Assembly (NCBI GenBank): GCA_964556425.1
Contig: CAZKWC010000011.1
Coordinates: forward strand, 1 to 60,924
Reading direction: 5' to 3'
DNA length: 60,924 bases
From: JALQUL01 sp964556425
GTDB lineage: Bacteria > Pseudomonadota > Gammaproteobacteria > Burkholderiales > Burkholderiaceae_C
Both the position numbers and the translations under genes were made by a program. Shown piece after piece: positions 54,011 to 60,924 of this stretch; within the stretch, counting starts at the first letter, position 1; each line of letters begins with the position of its first letter. The notes beneath the pieces were generated by a model. It saw nothing but the letters and a program-made list of their open reading frames with translations, was not told the DNA's origin and did not search any database.

Positions 54011-56443
54011 TTACATACGCATACGAGCTGCAGCTGGGTCAAATGGTGGATCCATTTGTAAACGTGCCTTGCACATTTCACCCAAAATTTCAATCTCAAA
54101 ATTAAGATTGTCTTGTGACAACAACTCGGTTGGCACGTAGCCTTGAGCTAAAGATTGATCCACATAATGGGCATAACCACCAGATGTTACCCAGCCCACT
54201 ACTTTGCCATTTAACCAAATTGGCTCGTCACCCATTACGTCAGCAGTTGTCGCGTCTACCACCATAAAAATACGGGTTAATTTCGGACCATTTTCTTTTT
54301 CGGCTAAAGCAGCTGCACGACCAATAAAGTCACCTTTATCGAACTTCACAAAGCGATCAAGGCCAGCTTCGAATGCACCATAAATTGGACGGAACTCACG
54401 GTACCAAGTACCAAAGTTTTTCTCTAGGCGCATAGACAACAAGGCGCGCATACCAAAGTTACGGATGCCTTGGTCAGCACCAGCGGCCATAATGCCTTCG
54501 TATAAACGGCGCTCATATTCTGGGCTCACCCAGATTTCATAACCTAAATCACCGGTGTAAGTAATACGGTTGACCATAGCGGGTACATCGGCCAAAACCA
54601 TTTCTTTAAAGTCCATAAACTTAAAGGCTTGGTTAGAGACGTCTTCATCAGTTAAACGCTCTAGCACTTGACGTGCTTTTGGACCCGCTATAGATAAGCC
54701 TACCAACTTCATACCAAAAGGTTTGATACTGACTGAACCATCTTTTGGCAAGAGTGTTTCGAACCAACGCATATGATAAACCTGCGCTTGGCTAGAGCCC
54801 CACATTAAGAAACGGTTTTCATCGGCTTTGGCAATAGTAAAGTCGCCAATTAATTTACCTTGGTGGTTAAGCATAGGCGTTAACACCAAGCGACCTTTTT
54901 TAGGCATAGAGTTGGTCATTACATTTAACAACCAAGCTTCTGCACCTGCACCAGTAATTTCGTATTTAGCAAAATTGGCAATTTCAGTTACGCCAACCGC
55001 TTCACGAACCGCTTTAACTTCGGCCTTAATTGGCTCGAAGTCATTGGAACGATGGAAAGAGAACACATCTTTGGCTTCTGTGCCTTTAGGGGCAAACCAC
55101 AATGGTGTTTCCATAGCCCAGCTATCACCCATTACCGCACCTTGTTCAATCATACGATCATACAAAGGTGTGGTTTGCATTGGACGTGCAGCAGTTAACT
55201 CTTCGTTAGGGAAACGAATAGAGAAGCGGCGGCTATAGTTTTCACGCACTTTTGCATTGGTATAACTACGAGTAGCCCAATCACCAAAACGAGCTACATC
55301 CATACCCCAGATATCAAAACCAGGATCGCCATCGACCATCCAGTTAGACAAAGCTAAACCAACACCACCACCTTGGCTAAAGCCGGCCATTACGCCGCAA
55401 GCAGACCAGAAATTAGTGCGGCCTTGGATAGGACCGACCAATGGATTGCCGTCTGGAGCAAAGGTAAATGGACCATTAATAACACGTTTAATACCAACGT
55501 TTTCAAGGCGTGGGAAATGTTGGAATGCCACTTCTAAGGAAGGCGCAATACGATCTAAATCGGGCTGTAATAATTCTTGACCAAAGGTCCATGGTGTATT
55601 TTTTGGTGACCAAGGCACACAGGCTTTTTCGTAAGCACCTAATAAAATGCCTTTGCCCTCTTGGCGTAAATAACACTCTGCACCGAAGTCAATCACATGA
55701 CCTACTTCTTTGCCAGTAGCCTGATTAAACGCCATTACCTCTGGCACTTCGTCAGTGACTAAATACATGTGCTCCATCGCCAACACAGGCAGTTCAATAC
55801 CCACCATACGGCCTACTTCACGAGCCCATAAACCACCCGCATTAACTACGTGTTCGCACTCTACTACACCTTTATTGGTGAGCACACGCCATGTACCATC
55901 TGGTTTTTGCTCAAGGCCCTCTACCATGGTTTGCACTTCAATGGTAGCGCCGCCTAAACGAGCTGCCTTAGCATAGGCATAAGTGGTGCCTGATGGGTCT
56001 AAGTGACCTTCGTTGGGATCAAGCAACGCACCTAAAAAGTTTTTCTCTTCAAGTAAAGGGAAATATTTTTTAGCTTCAGTGGCAGAAATAATGCCAGTAT
56101 CCATGCCCAAATAACGGCCCTTAGCTACTGTGGTTTTTAAGAACTCCATACGCTCGGGAGTATCGGCCAACATAATACCAGCAGACAAATGTAAACCACA
56201 AGATTGACCAGAAATGGCTTCTAACTCTTTGTAGAGGTTAACGGTGTAACTTTGTAATTTGGCAACGTTGGGGTCACCATTTAGGGTGTGGAAACCACCT
56301 GCCGCATGCCAAGTAGAACCAGATGTGAGCTGATCACGCTCGAGCAACATAACGTCGCTCCAACCGCGTTTTGTTAAATGATAAAGTACCGAACAACCGA
56401 CTACTCCACCGCCAATAATGACTACTTGTGCTGTTGATTTCAC
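54011..56443 (-). CDS. GcvT-family FAD oxidoreductase, dimethylglycine dehydrogenase-like
   Basis: 810-aa protein with an N-terminal DAO-type flavoprotein domain (VVIIGGGVVGCSVLYHL, residues 7-23) and a C-terminal GcvT-like tetrahydrofolate domain (about 430-800, with TYTGDLGYEIWVSPEYE). The covalent-FAD His motif GSTWHAAGGFHTL is present, as in dimethylglycine and sarcosine dehydrogenases. Demethylation of dimethylglycine to sarcosine is the likely reaction given soxBDAG just downstream, although sarcosine dehydrogenase is possible from sequence alone. The start is GTG, with AGGAT upstream. The acceptor may be ETF or oxygen. Confidence 0.9.
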   Translation of the reverse strand: MKSTAQVVIIGGGVVGCSVLYHLTKRGWSDVMLLERDQLTSGSTWHAAGGFHTLNGDPNVAKLQSYTVNLYKELEAISGQSCGLHLSAGIMLADTPERMEFLKTTVAKGRYLGMDTGIISATEAKKYFPLLEEKNFLGALLDPNEGHLDPSGTTYAYAKAARLGGATIEVQTMVEGLEQKPDGTWRVLTNKGVVECEHVVNAGGLWAREVGRMVGIELPVLAMEHMYLVTDEVPEVMAFNQATGKEVGHVIDFGAECYLRQEGKGILLGAYEKACVPWSPKNTPWTFGQELLQPDLDRIAPSLEVAFQHFPRLENVGIKRVINGPFTFAPDGNPLVGPIQGRTNFWSACGVMAGFSQGGGVGLALSNWMVDGDPGFDIWGMDVARFGDWATRSYTNAKVRENYSRRFSIRFPNEELTAARPMQTTPLYDRMIEQGAVMGDSWAMETPLWFAPKGTEAKDVFSFHRSNDFEPIKAEVKAVREAVGVTEIANFAKYEITGAGAEAWLLNVMTNSMPKKGRLVLTPMLNHQGKLIGDFTIAKADENRFLMWGSSQAQVYHMRWFETLLPKDGSVSIKPFGMKLVGLSIAGPKARQVLERLTDEDVSNQAFKFMDFKEMVLADVPAMVNRITYTGDLGYEIWVSPEYERRLYEGIMAAGADQGIRNFGMRALLSMRLEKNFGTWYREFRPIYGAFEAGLDRFVKFDKGDFIGRAAALAEKENGPKLTRIFMVVDATTADVMGDEPIWLNGKVVGWVTSGGYAHYVDQSLAQGYVPTELLSQDNLNFEIEILGEMCKARLQMDPPFDPAAARMRM

Positions 56444-56563
56444 GACAAAATCCTTTTTTATAGTTAAATGACAATTTAAAAAATGGGAATAGAATTTTAA
56501 AAGCGCTTGTGCATTTTAAACAGATGCTGGATGCCTTGTAAAACTCTATCTAAAAATGACCGA

Positions 56564-58171
56564 TTAAAAATCAGTAGGTGCGCCGCCTTGCTCTATACGT
56601 TTAGCTACAAAAGCATCTAATTCTTCTTCAATGGCTTTATCCATAGCAGGGCGCTCATACTCGGCTAGTTTTTGTTTCCATACGGCGTTGGCCTTTTGGT
56701 CTGCGGTTGGACTGCCTGCTTCTTGCCAGGTCTCAAAATTGCGCCAATCTGAAATAATCGGAGAATAAAACGCATTTTCAAATCTTTCTAAAGTATGTGC
56801 AGTTCCAAAATAATGACCACCAGGGCCTACTTCGCGCATGGCATCCATTGCCAAACCGGCTGGACTTACATCTAATGGAGTTAACAATTCAGCCACCATT
56901 TGTAATAGGTCACAGTCTAAAATAAACTTCTCGAAGGAAGCCGTTAAACCACCCTCCATCCAACCTGCCGAGTGCATAATAAAGTTACCACCGCCTTGCA
57001 GTACAGCCCACAATGAAAACACTGACTCATAAGCTGCTTGTGCGTGAACACTATTAGCGGCATTGACATTAGAGGTGCGATAGGGGATGTTATATTTACG
57101 GCATAACTGTCCTCCCACCATTACCGCCTTCATGTATTCTGGTGTACCAAATGCAGGAGCACCTGTTTTCATATCGACGTTAGAAGTAAAACCACCATAC
57201 ACCACAGGTGCACCCGGCCTTACCATTTGGGTAAAGGCAATGCCAGCTAAAGCTTCTGCATTTTGTTGTGCTAAAGCACCGGCAACCGTCACTGGTGCCA
57301 TTGCACCAGCCAAGGTAAAGGGGGTAAGTACAATAATTTGATTACGAGAGGACATTTCAATAATGCCTTGCATCATTGGGTTGTCTAATCGTAGTGGCGA
57401 TGAGCTGTTAATGATAGAAAACAAAGAAGGCTCATTGTCCATTTGCTCATGAGTAATGCCACGGGCAATACGAGCAATTTCTAGGGCATCTTGATTACGC
57501 TCTTTGCCTAACGAATAAGCATGAAAAGCTTTGTCGGTTAGTTTTGCAATATCTGATAAACAAACCAAATGCCTAATGGAGGCATGAATATCGACTGGCT
57601 CGACCGGGTAACCACCTGTCAAATGAATAATGTCGTAGCTCTGGGCTAATTTGACTAAATTTTGGAAATCTTTGTGATTACCTGCACGGCGACCACCGTC
57701 AAGGTCGGAGCAGTTAGGCGGGCTTGCCACTTGAGCAAAGGCTAAATTTTTACCGCCCATTTTAACATTGCGCTCGGGGTTACGGGCATGCAAGGTAAAT
57801 TCCGACGGGCAAGTTTTCATCAATTCCAGAATTAAATTTCTATCAAAGCGTACTCGCTCTATGCCAGGTCTTACATCAGCCCCAGCTTTTTTCATGATTT
57901 CGCGAGCACCTTCGTGCATAACGTCAATACCCAGCTCTTCTAAGACATCAAGCGAGGTGTTATGAATGGCTTCCAACTCATCAGCAGAGACCATAGGGGT
58001 TGGAGGAAACCTATGCTCTAGGTTGCGATAGCGGGCGGTAGAGCGTACCGCGCGAGTAGGGCCAATACCACGGCCACCTCGACGACGACCCGATGCAGCA
58101 ACGGGTGCTGCAGCACTTGCAGCGGCTTGTGTTGCGCCATTAACAGGGCCAGTATCTAGTTGATCGCTCAT
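56564..58171 (-). CDS. Trimethylamine methyltransferase (MttB) superfamily protein, non-pyrrolysine
   Basis: 535-aa TIM-barrel methyltransferase-like protein. The first 40 residues are Ala-rich then Arg/Gly-rich (SGRRRGGRG), followed by the MttB-like body with NTSLDVLEELGIDVMHEG, LTPFTLAGAMAPVTVAGALAQQNAEALAG and GGGNFIMHSAGWMEGGLTASFEKF. The frame has no internal TAG, so this is not a pyrrolysine enzyme; its better-known relative is the glycine betaine methyltransferase MtgB. It is upstream of and co-oriented with the dimethylglycine and sarcosine genes, so a betaine demethylation role is plausible. A corrinoid partner is not encoded in the window. Confidence 0.9.
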   Translation of the reverse strand: MSDQLDTGPVNGATQAAASAAAPVAASGRRRGGRGIGPTRAVRSTARYRNLEHRFPPTPMVSADELEAIHNTSLDVLEELGIDVMHEGAREIMKKAGADVRPGIERVRFDRNLILELMKTCPSEFTLHARNPERNVKMGGKNLAFAQVASPPNCSDLDGGRRAGNHKDFQNLVKLAQSYDIIHLTGGYPVEPVDIHASIRHLVCLSDIAKLTDKAFHAYSLGKERNQDALEIARIARGITHEQMDNEPSLFSIINSSSPLRLDNPMMQGIIEMSSRNQIIVLTPFTLAGAMAPVTVAGALAQQNAEALAGIAFTQMVRPGAPVVYGGFTSNVDMKTGAPAFGTPEYMKAVMVGGQLCRKYNIPYRTSNVNAANSVHAQAAYESVFSLWAVLQGGGNFIMHSAGWMEGGLTASFEKFILDCDLLQMVAELLTPLDVSPAGLAMDAMREVGPGGHYFGTAHTLERFENAFYSPIISDWRNFETWQEAGSPTADQKANAVWKQKLAEYERPAMDKAIEEELDAFVAKRIEQGGAPTDF

Positions 58172-58552
58172 GCCAATATCTCCAGTTAAATGAATACAGT
58201 TATTATGTAGCTACTAATGCCCCTACTTAAAACCATGTTTTTGCATACATCGCATGAGTAAAACTCATAACCAAAAGAAAACATGAGCTTTTAGGATGGT
58301 TTGGGTAAAAAAACCATCAAAAACCTCCAAATGATAAAGTGTTTTAGCATTATGCAATAGGACAAGATTAGCAACTTGCAATTAAAAAAGCGGAGTTCTT
58401 AGCAATTATGCGAAACAACAGCGATAATGGGGCATAAGGAAGTTGCAACACCAGGCAAACTGCATTAACAGCAGGGGTACATGGTTGAGGCTTGCTCAAC
58501 TATATGGATCCCACTCTTTATAGTTCCTATTTATATTTAACGAAAGCATATT
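58172..58552. other. Non-coding region upstream of the mttB-like gene
   Basis: 380 bases between divergent genes, which must contain the promoter for the methylated-glycine catabolic block (minus strand) and for the small Lys-rich gene (plus strand). A 6-bp hairpin GTTGAG/CTCAAC (58484-58500, loop GCTTG) lies about 50 bases before the small gene. No ORF was supported. Confidence 0.45.
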
Positions 58553-58723
58553 TTGGCCACACCCAACTACGGATACGAAAAAAGACAAAAAGAATTAGCC
58601 AAGAAAAAGAAAAAAGAAGAGAAGTTAAAAGACAAGGCTAATCGTAAGCATCACGATGACGCCAATCAAACAGGTACAGCTGACGACAACACCGTGAATG
58701 ACTCTGCATCACCAAGCTCTTAA
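58553..58723 (+). CDS. Small basic Lys-rich protein, conserved hypothetical (56 aa)
   Basis: The reading frame starts at TTG 58553 and stops at TAA 58721. The product begins with ATPNYGYEK, followed by RQKELAKKKKKEEK (helical, strongly basic) and an acidic Asp/Asn/Ser tail. This YEKRQKELAKKKK pattern recurs in short hypothetical proteins of betaproteobacteria, as I recall it, and is unlikely from random sequence. An in-frame TAA lies 15 bases upstream, leaving TTG (or ATT at 58550) as start. It has no membrane segment or known domain; function unknown, possibly RNA- or ribosome-associated from its charge pattern. Confidence 0.75.
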   Translation: MATPNYGYEKRQKELAKKKKKEEKLKDKANRKHHDDANQTGTADDNTVNDSASPSS

Positions 58724-58804
58724 GCTTGAATCACCAAAGTGCTCCATTCATCTTAGTAAGGCTTTTATAGTTCAGTAGCTTTTTTTGACCAGCTTAAAAC
58801 CGAA

Positions 58805-60709
58805 TTACTTCGATTGAAAAACTGGCTCGAAAACTGGACTAGCCTTTAATGCACCTGTATTAGAAACATGACCGCTGTCTCTATACCACACTTGGTCAGC
58901 TTGGGCAGACCAACAACGTTGTTTATCACAAAAAACATCTTTGGTGTTTAATATAAAAACCTTTTCATATTGAACCGCTAAAGATTCGTAAAAAGTTAAT
59001 TCTGCATCATAACTTGCTGCTTTGTATTCTTGTAAAGGTATAGAACCAGCTTGCGGTTGCTGAGGGTTTTTTCTGTAGGCCAGCAAAGGGTCTAAAGCCT
59101 GGGCTACGGGTATGTCAACAAGCAACCAGACTCGAATATTTTTTGCCTGAAGCTGGCCCACAATTTGGCTCAATTCATACTCATAATGAGAAGTGTTGGT
59201 TTGAAATAAACCTGGCCAAGACGAAGCAAAAATAACATCACTTATTTTATTTTCAAGAACATACTGAAGTACCGACTGCGGTATGGAGGCCTTGCATTCA
59301 GAAGCACTTACCGTAGCCCGACAATTTCTTGCGTTCAGCAGTAAAACATCGTTGTTTTTTTCTGCTAAAGATATGAATGCTTGACTCCACATATCGGCAT
59401 GGCTATTACCCCACAATAAAACTTTTTGCGATGGTTCTGAAGGCTTAAGCACAGATGTTAATTCGCAAACTGGCGTTTTAGGATGCAACGCTCTAAAGAC
59501 TGGGCCACAACGATTTTTTTGTGAATCAAACATAGCGCCTAAATAAGCGGCAGTTAATCCATCATATCGATAACTCGCCCCTTTGCTTGTTAATATGTGC
59601 ACCGAAAATGCAATCAACACCACTACTGAGCTTAATACGAAAGTGAATAAACTTCGATTGGATCGGAATAGTTGTTTCTCTATGATAGGTCGCTCTAGCC
59701 AACGGTAGGAGGCCATAGATAATACAAAACTAAGCACTACAATAAAAACTACTGCTGGCCAAGTTGATTTGTCAATTTCAAGTTGCGTTAAAAATGCAAG
59801 TATTGGCCAGTGCCATAAGTATAGAGAATAAGAAATTAAGCCTATTTTTACTGCCACTTGCGAGGCTAAAAGTTGTTTAACCAGGCTGTGCCAAGTGGGA
59901 AAAGAAAATAAAATACAAACCGTTCCTAGCACTGGAATAAGGGCTATATAACCAGGAAATTGCATTTTTGAATTCAAAAAAATAAATGAACCTAGTAGCA
60001 ATAAAAAACCTATGAGAGGCAATAGATTCATTAATGCATTAGATGCCACCATTTTTTTATTCTTTTGAAAATACAGCAAGGCTATTGCAGTGAGACCACC
60101 AACAGTAAGCTCCCACGCCCTAGAGGGAAGCAAATAAAAGGCAACCATCTCGGATGATGATGAAAAAAACAAATTAAGCGAAAAAGAAGCAAGTAATAAG
60201 CCAACAAGGATGGTGAAAAAAAACAAGGATCTTAGGCGAATCAAAAAATAAAGTAAGACGGGCCAAAACAAATAAAACTGCTCTTCTACCGCCAAACTCC
60301 AGGTGTGCAGAAGAGGTTTACCGTCACTTTTTAAAAAATATTCCCCCTCTGACAAAAACACAAAGTTTTGCAAAGACAAAGGCTGTGCCAAAAGTGTTTT
60401 GGCATATGCATACAAATGCTCTGGCGTAAGAATAAAAAAACTAACAATTGAAGTAACAGCCAGCATTAGCAGCAAAACAGGAATAATACGTCTTATTCTT
60501 TTAATATAAAACGCTTTAAAACAAAACTTTTGCTTAATTAAGTCTTGATGGACTAAACTGGTAATTAAAAAACCGCTAATAACAAAAAAAACATCTACCC
60601 CAACAAAGCCTCCAGGCAAAAATAAAGGGTCTATATGAAAAAATACAACAGACAATACGGTAATTGCTCTTAAACCATCTATATCGGGTCGATAATTATT
60701 TTTTATCAT
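58805..60709 (-). CDS. Acyltransferase 3 family protein with SGNH domain (OafA/YrhL-like)
   Basis: 634-aa inner-membrane O-acyltransferase. About ten spans cover residues 1-370, opening with the family start YRPDIDGLRAITVLSVVFFH and GGFVGVDVFFVISGFLIT. A C-terminal periplasmic SGNH hydrolase-like domain begins near 430 (LLWGNSHADMWSQAF) and ends with DSGHVSNTGAL, supplying the catalytic Ser and the Asp-x-x-His. Such proteins acetylate O-antigen, peptidoglycan or other envelope glycans. No glycan locus is adjacent, so the target is unknown. Confidence 0.92.
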   Translation of the reverse strand: MIKNNYRPDIDGLRAITVLSVVFFHIDPLFLPGGFVGVDVFFVISGFLITSLVHQDLIKQKFCFKAFYIKRIRRIIPVLLLMLAVTSIVSFFILTPEHLYAYAKTLLAQPLSLQNFVFLSEGEYFLKSDGKPLLHTWSLAVEEQFYLFWPVLLYFLIRLRSLFFFTILVGLLLASFSLNLFFSSSSEMVAFYLLPSRAWELTVGGLTAIALLYFQKNKKMVASNALMNLLPLIGFLLLLGSFIFLNSKMQFPGYIALIPVLGTVCILFSFPTWHSLVKQLLASQVAVKIGLISYSLYLWHWPILAFLTQLEIDKSTWPAVVFIVVLSFVLSMASYRWLERPIIEKQLFRSNRSLFTFVLSSVVVLIAFSVHILTSKGASYRYDGLTAAYLGAMFDSQKNRCGPVFRALHPKTPVCELTSVLKPSEPSQKVLLWGNSHADMWSQAFISLAEKNNDVLLLNARNCRATVSASECKASIPQSVLQYVLENKISDVIFASSWPGLFQTNTSHYEYELSQIVGQLQAKNIRVWLLVDIPVAQALDPLLAYRKNPQQPQAGSIPLQEYKAASYDAELTFYESLAVQYEKVFILNTKDVFCDKQRCWSAQADQVWYRDSGHVSNTGALKASPVFEPVFQSK

Positions 60710-60853
60710 TTAGTTTTAAATTTTTACCTTTATTAGCGTATAAAAATAAAATTATAACAAAACAATATCTATGAATGAATAAAATAATACCAAATTACTA
60801 GTTCCGATAATGAATATGAAGATTTTCTTTGTAAGCAAAAGCTTTCTGGTAAT

Positions 60854-60890
60854 AAAAAAAGCCCCTACTTCATTAAAAAGTAGAGGCAAT
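60854..60890 (-). terminator. Intrinsic terminator for a minus-strand gene beyond the right edge
   Basis: On the minus strand, GCCTCTACTT pairs with AAGTAGGGGC (one mismatch), followed by a run of seven T. Nothing upstream of it on that strand is visible except about 34 bases to the window edge. Confidence 0.8.
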
Positions 60891-60924
60891 TAAATAAGGA
60901 AGGTAGTTTTAAAGCCTTAAGCTA

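Noticed and set aside
56564..58171. Pyrrolysine-encoding mttB
   Set aside because: The frame is uninterrupted by TAG over 535 codons, and no pyl genes are visible.
1..60924. CRISPR array, insertion sequence, prophage or defence island
   Set aside because: No spaced direct repeats, transposase, integrase, terminal inverted repeats or defence genes were seen anywhere in the window.

Overview
The window looks like a chromosomal segment from an AT-rich betaproteobacterium, most likely order Burkholderiales. The evidence is gene content and synteny. DUF3579 sits beside argD-argF, a sigma factor is followed by DUF3619, DUF3106 and RDD genes, and nadE is followed by a GlnB-type PII gene. A small Lys-rich YEKRQKELAKKKK protein and System I cytochrome c maturation genes are also present. 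Genus cannot be read from the sequence. I see no insertion sequence, prophage, integron or CRISPR array. Base composition and gene style look uniform, so most of this is ordinary chromosome.

Layout, left to right: a truncated tRNA-Leu(UAG); squalene synthesis hpnC-hpnD-hpnE; a HAD phosphatase; hemH; trxA; rho with a long leader; a minus-strand block (nitronate monooxygenase, DmdC-type acyl-CoA dehydrogenase, etfA, etfB); DUF3579, argD and argF; the translation factor ettA; a sigma factor operon (sigma, DUF3619, DUF3106, RDD, dgkA, LOG family); glnB and nadE; a DUF482 acyltransferase-like gene; ppa divergent from hppA; fabA-fabB; plsY-ybaK-aldo/keto reductase; an acyl-CoA synthetase divergent from an alpha/beta hydrolase; prfB with its programmed frameshift; pepN and the full ccmABCDEFGHI set; and a minus-strand methylated-glycine catabolic block read in the order mttB-like, dimethylglycine dehydrogenase-like, soxB-soxD-soxA-soxG. 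After that come a 56-aa basic protein and an OafA-type acyltransferase with an SGNH domain.

Functional themes. Membrane lipid chemistry is represented by hpnCDE, fabAB, plsY and dgkA. Energy metabolism is represented by cytochrome c maturation, heme, ETF and both a soluble and a membrane pyrophosphatase. One-carbon and methylamine catabolism is represented by the demethylation block, which would take an N-methylated glycine through dimethylglycine and sarcosine to glycine while loading tetrahydrofolate.

The most unusual item is hppA. Its K+-independent-type membrane pyrophosphatase is extended by a 69-residue Ser/Ala/Thr linker and an OmpA-like peptidoglycan-binding domain that keeps the Asp and Arg ligands at canonical spacing. 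Its 5' leader can fold into two mutually exclusive hairpins, one of which covers the Shine-Dalgarno sequence. TTG initiation is also unusually visible here (hpnC, the sigma gene, plsY and the 56-aa gene). All functional calls come from reading motifs and from family knowledge; no database search was run.
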